Assembly: GCA_029975055.1 (NCBI GenBank) | Contig: JARKPU010000013.1 | Coordinates: forward strand, 558,001 to 622,000 | Source of the DNA: Anaerolinea sp. | GTDB taxonomy: Bacteria; Chloroflexota; Anaerolineae; Anaerolineales; Anaerolineaceae | Reading direction: 5' to 3' | Length of the DNA stretch: 64,000 nucleotides | In this document: positions 1 to 8,523 of the stretch, one piece after another | How positions within the stretch are numbered: position 1 is the stretch's first letter | How the letters are laid out: every line of letters starts with the position of its first letter | The notes under the pieces: model-generated | The model's database searches: none | What the model was told of the DNA's origin: nothing | Seen by the model: the letters and a program-made list of their open reading frames with translations, nothing else | Position numbers and translations under genes: made by a program

Positions 1-851
1 AGGCCCGCATCGCGTATATATCGGATCAATTGAAATCCGTCCAGCAAACGCTCGAGAAACTCGACCGCAGTAAATCCGATTTCATTGCAGTGGCAGCCCA
101 CGAGTTAAAAACCCCCCTGACGCTGGTCGAAGGCTACGCCGCCATGCTGCGCGATGCTTCCGAAGGCCGCCCTTTGACCGCATACGATATCGATCTCTTG
201 AACGGCATAAGCACCGGCGCACGGCGGCTCAAAGCCATTATTGACGATATGATCGACGTTTCGCTGCTGGATAACAACCTGCTATCGTTGAATATTCAAC
301 CCATGTGGCTCAACCGCATGTTCGCCGTGCTTTACAACGAGCTGGCCGACAGCCTGCAGGAGCGCAAGCAGACTCTGGAGATTAAATCCTTCCCGGGCTG
401 CGACGAAATGACCTTCGGTGATCCCGAGCGCATCTTGCAGGTCTTCCGCAACGTGTTGACCAACGCGATCAAATACACCCCCGACGGCGGGAAAATCACC
501 ATCGATGGGCGGAAGCTGCCGGGCTTCATCGAGGTGATCATCCGCGATACCGGCATTGGCATCGACCCGGAAGACCAGGTGCTGATCTTCGATAAATTCG
601 CCCGGCTTGGAAAATCCGACCTGCATTCGAGCGGAAAGACCAAGTTCAAGGGCGGCGGGCCCGGCCTGGGGCTGCACATCGCCCGTGGGATTGTCGAAAC
701 CCACGGCGGGGCCATTTGGGTCGAATCGCCGGGGTATGATGAACATAAACTCCCCGGTTCGACTTTCCACATCCTGCTTCCATTGCGCCTCGAACCGCCC
801 GATGAGGCGATGGCGCGCCTTTTAGCCCCCTTAATGAATAAAAACAATTGA
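1..851 (+). CDS. Sensor histidine kinase, C-terminal part (5' end outside window)
   Basis: The reading frame is open from base 3, so the protein starts upstream and only its last 282 residues are seen. It carries a complete HisKA plus HATPase_c core. The H box FIAVAAHELKTPLT has its phospho-accepting His at about base 99. The N box NVLTNAIKYTPDGG, the G1 box DTGIGID, an F box IFDKFAR and the G2 box GPGLGLHIARGIVETHGG follow in order. The family autophosphorylates and passes phosphate to a response regulator. Sensor domains and the partner regulator are not visible. The TTG at base 30 would cut just before the H box and is not a credible start. The next gene follows after 15 nt. Confidence 0.93.
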   Translation, partial: ARIAYISDQLKSVQQTLEKLDRSKSDFIAVAAHELKTPLTLVEGYAAMLRDASEGRPLTAYDIDLLNGISTGARRLKAIIDDMIDVSLLDNNLLSLNIQPMWLNRMFAVLYNELADSLQERKQTLEIKSFPGCDEMTFGDPERILQVFRNVLTNAIKYTPDGGKITIDGRKLPGFIEVIIRDTGIGIDPEDQVLIFDKFARLGKSDLHSSGKTKFKGGGPGLGLHIARGIVETHGGAIWVESPGYDEHKLPGSTFHILLPLRLEPPDEAMARLLAPLMNKNN

Positions 852-866
852 AACAAGGACGATTGG

Positions 867-2060
867 ATGGACTCGAATAACAGCGGTACCTTCATCCGCC
901 CGGCGGATCGGATTGCTTCCTTCAAACCCTATTTCTTTGCCGGGCTGAATCAGAAGATCGCCCGGCTGCGCGCCGGCGGCGTGGATGTCATTCGCCTGGA
1001 TATGGGCTCACCCGACCTGCCCCCTGCCGGTTTTATCATCGACCGGCTGGTGGAATCGGCGCGCCGGCCCGATACGCACGGTTATTCACCCATGGGCGGC
1101 ACGCCTGCTTTCAAAAAGGCAGTTGCTGAATACTACCTGAACCGGTATGACGTGACGCTCGACCCCCAAAAGGAAGTTCTGGCGCTGGTCGGGTCAAAGG
1201 AAGGCCTGTTCAACCTTTGCCAGGTGCTGCTCAACCCCGGCGACCTCTCGCTGGTGCCTGACCCCGGCTACCCTGTTTACAGCGCGGGCAGCATCATCGC
1301 CGGTGCCGAAGTGTACCGGATGCCGCTCCTCAAGGAAAACGGTTTCCTCCCAGACCTTGACGCCATCCCCCCAGAGGTGGCCCGCCGTGCCAAGCTCCTC
1401 TGGCTCAACTACCCCAATAACCCCACCGGGGCCGTTGCGCCGTTCGAGTTCTTCATGAAAGCGGTGGAATTTGCCCGCAAGTACCAGATCGTCATCGCCA
1501 ACGATGCCCCATATATGGATATCTGCTTCGACGGGTATAAAGCCCCGAGCATCATCCAGGTGCCCGGCGCCCGCGAGGTGGCGGTGGAGTTCAACTCCCT
1601 CTCGAAGACCTACAACATGGCCGGCTGGCGCATCGGGATGGTGGTTGGCAACCCCCAGATCATTGAATACCTTCACACCTACAAGAGCCAGGCCGATTCC
1701 TCCCAGTTCCAGGCCATCCTCGATGCCGGCGTGGCCGCGCTCACCGGCGACCAGGACTGGATCGAAAGCCGCAACGCAATCTACCGTGAGCGGCGCGATC
1801 TCGTCGTTTCCGCCCTGCGCAGCGCCGGTCTGCAGGTCGAGACGCCCCCCGCGGCAATTTATGTGTGGGGCAAGCTCCCGCAAGGCCTCACCGACAGCAC
1901 CGCCTTCTGCAGCCGCCTGCTCGAAGAAACCGGCGTGAGCATTACCCCCGGCGTGGTGTACGGCGAACACGGAGAAGGGTATATCCGCATTTCCCTCGGC
2001 ACGGCCACCCCGCAAGTGCAAGAGGCCATGCAGCGGTTCATTCGATGGATTCGGGCGTAA
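867..2060 (+). CDS. PLP-dependent class I/II aminotransferase (LL-DAP/aspartate aminotransferase-like)
   Basis: This is a 397-residue fold-type I aminotransferase. It moves an amino group between an amino acid and a 2-oxo acid using pyridoxal phosphate. Visible family motifs are WLNYPNNPTGA (substrate and cofactor pocket), NDAPYMD with the cofactor-binding Asp and Tyr, and SLSKTYNMAGWRIG with the Schiff-base Lys near residue 246. The length matches the roughly 390-400 residues usual for LL-diaminopimelate, aspartate and alanine aminotransferases, and I cannot separate these by eye. The ATG is preceded by AAGGAC at good spacing. It lies between the kinase and hflX, 9 nt before the latter, so co-transcription is likely. 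Confidence 0.88.
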   Translation: MDSNNSGTFIRPADRIASFKPYFFAGLNQKIARLRAGGVDVIRLDMGSPDLPPAGFIIDRLVESARRPDTHGYSPMGGTPAFKKAVAEYYLNRYDVTLDPQKEVLALVGSKEGLFNLCQVLLNPGDLSLVPDPGYPVYSAGSIIAGAEVYRMPLLKENGFLPDLDAIPPEVARRAKLLWLNYPNNPTGAVAPFEFFMKAVEFARKYQIVIANDAPYMDICFDGYKAPSIIQVPGAREVAVEFNSLSKTYNMAGWRIGMVVGNPQIIEYLHTYKSQADSSQFQAILDAGVAALTGDQDWIESRNAIYRERRDLVVSALRSAGLQVETPPAAIYVWGKLPQGLTDSTAFCSRLLEETGVSITPGVVYGEHGEGYIRISLGTATPQVQEAMQRFIRWIRA

Positions 2061-2069
2061 AATATACCC

Positions 2070-3425
2070 ATGGCGAAGAAGACCCCAGAACCCACCCGGG
2101 CTCCAAGAGAACGCGCCTTCCTGGTCGGCGTGGAATTCCGCAAGGAACCCTCGCTCCTCTCGCTCTCGGACTCACTCGCCGAGCTGGCGCTCCTCGCCGA
2201 CACCGCCGGTTTGGAGGTGGTCGGTGAGGCCTCTCAACACCTCGACGCCCCGAACCCCAACACCTTCATTGGTCCCGGCAAGGTGGATGAAATCAAAGCC
2301 CTGGTTGAAGAGACCCTCGCCCAGGTGGTCGTCTTCGACAACGAACTTTCGCCGCGCCATTTGCGCGAGCTTGAGGAACGCTTCGGCGAAAACGTGCGCG
2401 TCCTCGACCGCACCGCCCTGATCCTCGATATCTTCGCCCAACATGCCAACACCCGCGAGGGCATCTTGCAGGTGGAGCTGGCGCAATATGAATATCGCCT
2501 GCCCCGCCTGACGCGCGCCTGGACCCACCTGGCCCGCCAGACGGGTGGAGGCGGCGGGCGTACGGGCAGCACCGGCGGCGTGGGCCTGCGCGGCCCGGGC
2601 GAAACCCAGCTGGAAGTTGACCGGCGCGAGATCCGCCGGAGAATTTCCATCTTGAAGGCCGAGTTGGAGAAAGTCCGCGCCCACCGCATGCGTTACCGTG
2701 CGCAGCGCCAGCGCTCGCAGATTCCCATCGTTGCCCTTGTTGGCTACACGAACGCTGGTAAATCTACCCTCCTCAACCGCCTCGCCAAGGCCGATGTGTA
2801 CGTCGCCGACCAGCTCTTTGCCACCCTCGACCCAACTACCCGCCGCGTCGAACTCCCAGGCGGGCATTGGGCCCTCTTCACCGACACGGTCGGGTTCATC
2901 CAAAAACTGCCCACCCAGCTGGTGGCGGCCTTCCGCGCCACGCTCGAGGAAATTGCCGAAGCCGACCTGCTCCTCCACGTCGTGGATGTCACTCACCCGA
3001 ATGCGCTCCAGCAGGCCCAGGCGGTGCACGATACCCTCAAGGAAATCGAGGCCGGCCACATCCCGGTCATCACCGCCCTCAACAAGATCGACCTGCTCTC
3101 CGACCCACAATTCGCCTCTCAGGTTGTGCAGGACTTCCAGGGCTCCGTGGTCTCTATCTCGGCGCTCAACGGCACGGGGATTCAAGAGATGCTCGCGGTC
3201 ATCTCGCGCGAATTGTTCGAGACCTTCTACCCCGTGACGGTCCGCCTGCCCTACCAGGAAGGCAACCTGATTTCGCTCTTCCACGACCAGGGCAAGGTGA
3301 CCCTCGTCGAGCATACCCGCGGCGGAGTGGTCATTCAAGGCAATCTTCCCATCCGCCTGATGGCCCGTTTCCAACCGTTTATCGCGTCTGCGTCTGCAGA
3401 GCCTGAGGAACAGAACGAACCATGA
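2070..3425 (+). CDS. hflX: GTPase HflX
   Basis: The 451-residue protein has the HflX layout: an N-terminal nucleotide-binding domain, a Gly-rich linker GGGGGRTGSTGGVGLRGPGE around residues 160-180, a coiled segment rich in Arg and Glu, then a TRAFAC G domain. G1 is GYTNAGKST near residue 224, G3 is DTVGFIQKLP near 271 and G4 is NKID near 336. HflX binds the 50S subunit and can split stalled or heat-inactivated ribosomes. The gene starts 9 nt after the aminotransferase and its stop overlaps the next small gene by 4 nt, so all three are probably one operon. Confidence 0.95.
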   Translation: MAKKTPEPTRAPRERAFLVGVEFRKEPSLLSLSDSLAELALLADTAGLEVVGEASQHLDAPNPNTFIGPGKVDEIKALVEETLAQVVVFDNELSPRHLRELEERFGENVRVLDRTALILDIFAQHANTREGILQVELAQYEYRLPRLTRAWTHLARQTGGGGGRTGSTGGVGLRGPGETQLEVDRREIRRRISILKAELEKVRAHRMRYRAQRQRSQIPIVALVGYTNAGKSTLLNRLAKADVYVADQLFATLDPTTRRVELPGGHWALFTDTVGFIQKLPTQLVAAFRATLEEIAEADLLLHVVDVTHPNALQQAQAVHDTLKEIEAGHIPVITALNKIDLLSDPQFASQVVQDFQGSVVSISALNGTGIQEMLAVISRELFETFYPVTVRLPYQEGNLISLFHDQGKVTLVEHTRGGVVIQGNLPIRLMARFQPFIASASAEPEEQNEP

Positions 3426-3631
3426 CCGGCCAGTTCAACCGCTTTCTCGACTGGTTTTCGAACTTCTTCGCTCACCGCAAAGGGTTGCTGCCGCTGGTGG
3501 GCGTGCTCATGGTCTTGCTCAATTTCCTGCTCGCTCAATTCGTCACCGGCTGGCTGGCCGAATCCAACCTGTTTCTGCACCTTGGGGTCATCATTGCGAT
3601 CCTGGGTTTTATGATCGCCTGGGCTTTATAA
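3422..3631 (+). CDS. Small membrane protein, unknown function
   Basis: The 69-residue product has two hydrophobic segments, roughly residues 22-44 and 50-69, with a short charged N-terminus containing AHRK. This predicts a two-pass membrane protein. The ATG overlaps the hflX stop as ATGA, which implies translational coupling. I do not recognise a family. It is the last gene before a strong bidirectional hairpin, so it closes the aminotransferase-hflX operon. Confidence 0.7.
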   Translation: MTGQFNRFLDWFSNFFAHRKGLLPLVGVLMVLLNFLLAQFVTGWLAESNLFLHLGVIIAILGFMIAWAL

Positions 3632-3642
3632 ACCGGCAAAAC

Positions 3643-3683
3643 AAAGCGCAACCGCGGGGCTGAACGCCTCGCGGTTGCGCTTT
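3643..3683. terminator. Bidirectional intrinsic terminator
   Basis: Bases 3643-3656 (AAAGCGCAACCGCG) pair perfectly with 3670-3683, and the stem extends inward by four more pairs around a 5-nt loop. The ends are A-rich on the left and T-rich on the right, so it can stop transcripts from the hflX side and from the convergent rpmF side. Confidence 0.85.
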
Positions 3684-3705
3684 CATCCTTTAGAACGATT
3701 GAAGC

Positions 3706-3900
3706 TTACTTGCTCTTCTCTTTTTCTGCGCTGATCACTTCTCTACCCTGGTAATGACCGCAATTCGGGCAGACGGTGTGCGGCGGGCGCATTTCGCCGC
3801 AGTTGCTGCATTGAACCAGGTTCACAGACTGCACGCTGTCCTGACCACGGCGGCGATCGCGGCGGCCCTTCGAGTGTTTTCGTTTCGGTTGCGGAACCAT
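3706..3900 (-). CDS. rpmF: 50S ribosomal protein L32
   Basis: The 64-residue basic protein begins MVPQPKRKHSKGRRDRRRG, the standard L32 opening in which the start Met is followed by a short V-P-x-K/R-like segment. A zinc ribbon of four Cys follows (C31, C34, C44, C47 in QCSNCGE and VCPNCGHY). L32 is a structural protein of the large ribosomal subunit. It is the Zn-binding (C+) form. It sits alone, convergent to the hflX operon and downstream of the caspase operon on the same strand. Confidence 0.95.
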   Translation of the reverse strand: MVPQPKRKHSKGRRDRRRGQDSVQSVNLVQCSNCGEMRPPHTVCPNCGHYQGREVISAEKEKSK

Positions 3901-4002
3901 TCAGAAATCTCCCATTTTCTTTCACGAGCATATTGCCGGTTGCTAAGCCGCATTATTCTACCCTCGACGCCGCGAACCGTCAAGGGACGTTTTGTAAATC
4001 GT

Positions 4003-4033
4003 AAGCGCCCGGCAGGTGAATCACCAGGCGCTT
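4003..4033 (-). terminator. Stem-loop after the caspase gene
   Basis: AAGCGCC (4003-4009) pairs with GGCGCTT (4027-4033), and an inner stem GGTGA/TCACC closes on a single base. It lies 40 nt past the caspase stop on the minus strand. There is no clear T-run after it, so it may be a weak terminator or an mRNA 3'-end stabiliser. Confidence 0.5.
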
Positions 4034-4073
4034 GACACTTAACTTCGGCCAAAACCGCTTCTCAGGCACAGGC

Positions 4074-4859
4074 TCAGACGAAAATCTGCCCTTTCTTGTT
4101 CGTCAGTTTCCCTTCCAGCTGCGGGTGCTGGATGATATTGTTCTTCGTCAGGCGCAGATTGATCCTCCGGTGCAGCTGCTCGTAAGTGATCTTATACTTT
4201 GCCTTCTGGATCACATCCATCGCAAAGTAGGTCATCGCGCCGTGGAAAGTCCCACCGAAATTCGCGTCGTATGAGAATTCGTTGTCACGGCAACCGCTCA
4301 GCAGCAGTTCGTGCATGCCTTCTTCCGGGAACATCTCCTTCGATTTTGGCTTCGCGGCAAAGGGGTTGAGCAGTTCCGGCTTGCCCCGCACCGACGGCGG
4401 CAGGAAGCGCGGCCGCAGGTCCAGGAACAGCGGGCCTTTTGTGCCGGTACCCGAAAAACAATTGTCCAGGACAACGGTCATCTTCACCCCTGCCGGGATG
4501 TTCATGAACAGCTCGCGCAGCTCATCATCGACGATCTGGTTCGAGTCGATGTCGTAGGGGCAGATCAACTCGTCGTATTTCTCATCGTTGTCGGTCGAAA
4601 CCTCGTATGAGCCGTGCGATGAATTGGTGAACACCAGCACATCGCCCGGCCTGGCCCCTGCCAGCAGGTCTTTCAAGGCCTGGATCGTGTTCGCCTTCGT
4701 GGCCTGCGAGTCCAGGATCATCTTCACATCCGGGGCTTGAAAATCATAATGATCGATCAGCAGCTTCGCCCAGGAATTCGCATCATTGATGCACCCGCGT
4801 AAATCGTTCCCAACGTACGGATAATCGTTGATCCCAACGCATAATGCTTTCTTCGCCAT
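4074..4859 (-). CDS. Caspase family (C14) peptidase
   Basis: The 261-residue protein opens with the metacaspase-type strand KKALCVGINDYP. It carries the His-Cys dyad at H82 (NSSHGS) and C134 (VVLDNCFSGTGT). The acidic stretch YDELICPYDID lies between them, as in the p20 region of bacterial caspase homologues, which usually cut after Lys or Arg. There is no signal peptide, so it should be cytosolic. The start is well set by AGGAGG five nt before the ATG. It lies 11 nt downstream of a lipase-like gene. The pair suggests a proteolysis-lipolysis unit, but the target is unknown. Confidence 0.85.
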   Translation of the reverse strand: MAKKALCVGINDYPYVGNDLRGCINDANSWAKLLIDHYDFQAPDVKMILDSQATKANTIQALKDLLAGARPGDVLVFTNSSHGSYEVSTDNDEKYDELICPYDIDSNQIVDDELRELFMNIPAGVKMTVVLDNCFSGTGTKGPLFLDLRPRFLPPSVRGKPELLNPFAAKPKSKEMFPEEGMHELLLSGCRDNEFSYDANFGGTFHGAMTYFAMDVIQKAKYKITYEQLHRRINLRLTKNNIIQHPQLEGKLTNKKGQIFV

Positions 4860-4870
4860 GGTTCCTCCTA

Positions 4871-6172
4871 TCAGGATGCAAAGAACAATGTGGACAGGTC
4901 GTCGTTGTCAATCGAGCCGGAACGGATCTTCTCCTCGAGCACAGCGGCCTGGGTTGCCGGTGAAAGGATCGGCGCGCGCGCAAAGATGCCCGTTTTTCGT
5001 TTGGGAATGCTCTTGTTCAGGTCGCAATCTCCGCCCTGGATCAAGTCCTGGACGGCGCGGATGACTTTCGCGTTTCCTGGCAGGTTGCGGTGCACCTCCT
5101 GGATGTAAAACAGGCGGGCCTTCTGGTAAAAACCCGACCAGCCGGGCACGGTGCCGTCGCCCGATTGCTTCCCTTCTTCGAAGCTGGTGATCTCCAGCTT
5201 GCGCCCGCCGTTTTGGCCCACCAGGCTGGCTTCAGTCGGCGTGGCGATATTGCATCCGGCGATCTGCACAATCTCCACCTGTGGGTCCGACTTCGCGAGG
5301 AATTGATGGAAGGCTTTGCCCATGTCGAGGTTTTCCTGCCGGAGCCCGTCCACATCCCAGGCTTTGGCATCATAAAGGTCCCAGTTCGGCGCGGGCGCGC
5401 CTGGAGGGAGCAGCTCTTGTGGCGCGGGAAGGAGCTGGTACACGCTTGGCATTGAGAGCACCACGTCGCGCATCCCGTTCTGCTGGTTGAGCTTATCAAC
5501 CGTTGCCATCATCGAATTGCCGTTGTAGAGGTTATCAATGGCGCTCGTTGCCCCGAGGTGAGGAGTGCCCAGGGTGATCAAACGCTTGATGCGCTTTTCT
5601 GCCTCACCTTTGTGCCTGCCCAGGTAGGCGCGCGAAACCAGCCCACCCATGCTATGCGCTACCAGCGTGAATTGCCGGTCCGGGTTCCCGGCCGACCATT
5701 GTTCGATGGAATTCCGCAGGATATCGCCGTTCGCCTCGATGGGCAGGCGCCAGTCGTACGGGAATTCATACACGGCGCAGGTCCGGCGCAGCTCCAGCAC
5801 CAGCTTCAGGTACGTCAATTTCTCCAGCGAGAAGGCCACGCAATCCACTTCAGGGCTGCCGACACCGCTGCCGCCCGGCCCTGCTTTCAAGAAGTATCCC
5901 TGGCCGTTCAGGAATAACAGCGGGTTGATCCACAAAAGCGTGGTCACTCCGCGGATGCTCAACAGCAACGAACCCATGATTCCCGGCAGCACAACCACTG
6001 CCTCGCGCGGCCCGCGGGCTTTGGGAGCCCGCGCCGATGCGGCCAGTTCGCCGGCCTCTTTCTCGCCGACCAGCCGGTCCAGTTGCAGCGCGTCGGGGTT
6101 CTCGTTGAGTTGCTGTTCGATCTCATCGACCGACATGATGGAGAGCTTGTGCAAGACATCCAGGTTCGACAT
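4871..6172 (-). CDS. LCAT/PGAP1-like alpha/beta hydrolase (lipase or acyltransferase)
   Basis: The 433-residue protein has an N-terminal segment of about 55 residues, then the LCAT-family opening VVVLPGIMGSLL. The nucleophile elbow AHSMGGLVSRAY has Ser174. The acid motif SGDGTVP contains Asp339, and the likely His is H361 in EVHRNLPGN. These define a lipid esterase or acyltransferase of the LCAT/PGAP1 type. The ATG at 6172 is chosen because the upstream TTG at 6190 lies before the GAGGA that serves as its ribosome-binding site. It is first in an operon with the caspase gene and has its own promoter upstream. No signal peptide is evident, so it may act on the inner membrane from inside. Confidence 0.82.
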   Translation of the reverse strand: MSNLDVLHKLSIMSVDEIEQQLNENPDALQLDRLVGEKEAGELAASARAPKARGPREAVVVLPGIMGSLLLSIRGVTTLLWINPLLFLNGQGYFLKAGPGGSGVGSPEVDCVAFSLEKLTYLKLVLELRRTCAVYEFPYDWRLPIEANGDILRNSIEQWSAGNPDRQFTLVAHSMGGLVSRAYLGRHKGEAEKRIKRLITLGTPHLGATSAIDNLYNGNSMMATVDKLNQQNGMRDVVLSMPSVYQLLPAPQELLPPGAPAPNWDLYDAKAWDVDGLRQENLDMGKAFHQFLAKSDPQVEIVQIAGCNIATPTEASLVGQNGGRKLEITSFEEGKQSGDGTVPGWSGFYQKARLFYIQEVHRNLPGNAKVIRAVQDLIQGGDCDLNKSIPKRKTGIFARAPILSPATQAAVLEEKIRSGSIDNDDLSTLFFAS

Positions 6173-6260
6173 GCTTCCTCGCAGGCGCAAAAATGGTCTT
6201 TCCCCGATTAAGCCACCGGTAACAGGTGCAATTGCCGCTCAAGCCGTGTATATTGATAAT

Positions 6261-6289
6261 AATATAAGTCTTATTAGTTGATTTTACAA
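6261..6289 (-). promoter_or_regulatory. Sigma70-type promoter for the lipase-caspase operon
   Basis: On the minus strand TTGTAA (6284-6289) and TATATT (6261-6266) are separated by exactly 17 nt in an AT-rich gap between divergent genes. The -10 matches consensus at five of six bases. Confidence 0.6.
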
Positions 6290-6316
6290 CTATGAAACAG
6301 ATTAATCGAAATACGG

Positions 6317-6322
6317 TAGAAT
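6317..6322 (+). promoter_or_regulatory. Candidate -10 element, possibly giving a leaderless transcript
   Basis: TAGAAT ends 6 nt before the dehydrogenase ATG at 6329. A start of transcription about 7 nt downstream would fall on the ATG itself. No good -35 or ribosome-binding site is visible, which would fit a leaderless mRNA, but this is weak evidence. Confidence 0.35.
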
Positions 6323-6328
6323 ACCCTC

Positions 6329-7309
6329 ATGTCCAAGCCGAAGGTCTTCATCACCCGCACGATTCCCGAAAAGGGCCTGCAGCCCATCCTCGAGCTCGCG
6401 GATGTGGAACTCTGGCCTGGTGACACTCCCCCGCCCTATCCGGTACTCGTCGAGAAAGTCAAAGGCATAGATGCTCTGCTCTGCCTGTTAACTGACCGGA
6501 TCGACGCCCCCTTGATGGATTCGGCCGGGCCTTCGCTTAAAGTGATCAGCCAATATGCGGTCGGTTACGACAACATAGAGGTCGCCGCCGCAACCGCCCG
6601 GGGTATCCCGGTTGGCAACACGCCCGGGGTGTTGACCGACGCCACCGCCGACTTCACCTGGGCGCTGCTGCTCGCGGCGGCCCGGCGCGTCGTCGAAGGT
6701 GATCATCTCGCGCACACCGGCGGGTGGAAATCCTGGGGGCCCACCTTCCTCCTCGGCCCCGATGTGGCCCACGCCACGCTCGGAATCATCGGTTTTGGCC
6801 GCATCGGCCAGGCCGTTGCGCGCCGGGCGCGTGGATTCGATATGCGCATCCTCTATTACGATAACAACCGTCATTCAGAGATGGAAGAATCGCTGGGGGC
6901 GGAATTCGCCCCCTTTGAAGAAGTCCTGCGCCGCGCGGACTTCATCAGTCTGCACACTCCCCTCACAGCCGAGACACGGCACATGATCTCGAGCGCTCAA
7001 TTCGGGTTGATGAAGCCTTCCGCCGTGCTGATCAATACTTCTCGCGGCGGTGTGATCGACCAGCAGGCGCTTTTCCAGGCGCTCAAAGCCCGCCGCATCG
7101 CCGCCGCCGCCCTGGATGTGACCGAACCCGAGCCGCTGCCGCTCGACAGCCCGCTCTTCACCCTCGATAACCTCATCATCACGCCGCACATCGCCAGCGC
7201 CGGCATCCATGCCCGCGACCGCATGGCCGAAATTGCCGCCGCCAACCTCATCGCCGGGCTGCGAGGCGAGCGTCTACCCCACTGCGTGAACCCGGAGGTT
7301 TACGGTTAA
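6329..7309 (+). CDS. D-isomer 2-hydroxyacid dehydrogenase (glyoxylate/hydroxypyruvate reductase-like)
   Basis: The 326-residue protein is a D-2-hydroxyacid dehydrogenase that reduces 2-oxo acids such as glyoxylate or hydroxypyruvate with NAD(P)H. The Rossmann motif [18 protein letters not shown] lies near residue 155. The catalytic Arg is in NTSRGGVID near 238, Glu lies in DVTEPEPLP, and the catalytic His is in TPHIASAG near 290. Length is typical. The substrate cannot be fixed by eye. Its last 4 nt overlap the convergent UroD-family gene. Confidence 0.9.
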   Translation: MSKPKVFITRTIPEKGLQPILELADVELWPGDTPPPYPVLVEKVKGIDALLCLLTDRIDAPLMDSAGPSLKVISQYAVGYDNIEVAAATARGIPVGNTPGVLTDATADFTWALLLAAARRVVEGDHLAHTGGWKSWGPTFLLGPDVAHATLGIIGFGRIGQAVARRARGFDMRILYYDNNRHSEMEESLGAEFAPFEEVLRRADFISLHTPLTAETRHMISSAQFGLMKPSAVLINTSRGGVIDQQALFQALKARRIAAAALDVTEPEPLPLDSPLFTLDNLIITPHIASAGIHARDRMAEIAAANLIAGLRGERLPHCVNPEVYG

Positions 7310-8394
7310 TTTGCGTAACTGCCCAGCTCCAGCCCTTTTTGAATGAAATACTGGTACGTGTCGTGGGTCACGTTGCTTGGGATGGAATGATCGCTGTGCA
7401 GCACGTAGCCGTAGTTCCCCTTCACCACCGGGATCTTCGCCTCTAACTCGGCGTCAATTTCAGCTTTATCGTTGTTGTATAGCACCCGCACGTCGATGCC
7501 GCCCATGAACGACAGCCGGTCGCCGTATTGCCGGTAGAGCTTCAACAGGTCCATGCCCGCTTTCACCTCGATCACCTGCAGGCAATCCACCCCGGCTTCG
7601 AGCATCCCCGGCACCAAAGGTTCCACATACCCGCACGAGTGCATGATCACCGGCAGCCCACGGCTCTTGGCCCATTGAACCGTGCGCCGGTGGCCCGGCA
7701 GGATGATCTCCCGGTACATGCGCGGCGACATAAACGGGTGCTGCTTATATCCCATATCTTCATAAAACCACAAGCCGTCCGGTGCGCCTTCTTCGGCGAA
7801 GAGAATCTCCAGCAATTCGACCGTCAGCCGCGAATAGGTATCCACCATGTCCCTCACCCAATCCGGGTCGAGCGCCATGCCCATGAGCAAATACTCGTGC
7901 CCGCAGACCGGGTGCATCAGCTCGAACACATTCACGCCCGACCAGCAGAAGAAGCGCTGCCGCGCCGCAGCTTCCTGGCGCGCTTTGCGGTAGGCCTCGA
8001 AGTTAATTCTCCTTCGATCGGCTACCAGCCTGGGCTTGATGTGCTCTTCCCAGCCCTTCCGGTCTTTCACCAGGAAATCGACGTGCTCCGGCGTGCTGTC
8101 GTGCAATTTGTGATGCCGCAAGAGGGCCCCGTTGCCGTCGCGCTGGAGGATCGTCTCTTCGGTTTCTTCGACCACCTGAAGGCCAAAATCCAGGTCCGCG
8201 ACCATATTGAAAGCCCAAAGCAATTGAAGATCGTAATGAAAATGGTCTTCGAAGCTCTCGTCCGGGCCAATCCAGCCCTTTTCCGTCCAGATGCGGTGGG
8301 TATCGCCCCAAAAATGTTCGAACACGCCAATGCGGTCAACGGGTTGGCGATGCAAGATGTTGTGGATGCGTTCCTGCCCGGTCATCGGCTGCAT
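7306..8394 (-). CDS. Uroporphyrinogen decarboxylase-family protein (methyltransferase-like)
   Basis: The 362-residue protein belongs to the UroD/MtaA fold family. The motif [21 protein letters not shown] carries the His and Cys that bind zinc in the corrinoid-dependent methyltransferase branch, and [11 protein letters not shown] follows. True HemE proteins have a conserved N-terminal RQAGR segment that I do not see. A methyltransferase or unassigned UroD relative is therefore more likely than heme synthesis. The ATG has AAGGA seven nt upstream. Many Anaerolineae-type genomes carry multiple such proteins near sugar genes. The role here is not known. Confidence 0.8.
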   Translation of the reverse strand: MQPMTGQERIHNILHRQPVDRIGVFEHFWGDTHRIWTEKGWIGPDESFEDHFHYDLQLLWAFNMVADLDFGLQVVEETEETILQRDGNGALLRHHKLHDSTPEHVDFLVKDRKGWEEHIKPRLVADRRRINFEAYRKARQEAAARQRFFCWSGVNVFELMHPVCGHEYLLMGMALDPDWVRDMVDTYSRLTVELLEILFAEEGAPDGLWFYEDMGYKQHPFMSPRMYREIILPGHRRTVQWAKSRGLPVIMHSCGYVEPLVPGMLEAGVDCLQVIEVKAGMDLLKLYRQYGDRLSFMGGIDVRVLYNNDKAEIDAELEAKIPVVKGNYGYVLHSDHSIPSNVTHDTYQYFIQKGLELGSYAN

Positions 8395-8480
8395 AGATCA
8401 ATCCTTATGATGTGGTAAATGGAATGCTGCATAGTGTAGCATAATTCCAGGCCCTGCTTTGGCCGCTGAACCGGATTTTC

Positions 8481-8489
8481 TGTTATGAT
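8481..8489 (+). promoter_or_regulatory. Extended -10 promoter for the GH13 gene
   Basis: TGTTATGAT fits the extended -10 pattern TGn-TATnAT and lies 35 nt before the ATG at 8524. No -35 is evident, as is common for extended -10 promoters. Confidence 0.45.
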
Positions 8490-8523
8490 TCTGCCAGACG
8501 AGTGCCTCGATTGGAGGAGTGAG

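Noticed and set aside
3743..4052. Frames overlapping rpmF on both strands
   Set aside because: They are shadows of L32 and its upstream gap, and the L32 zinc ribbon is unambiguous.
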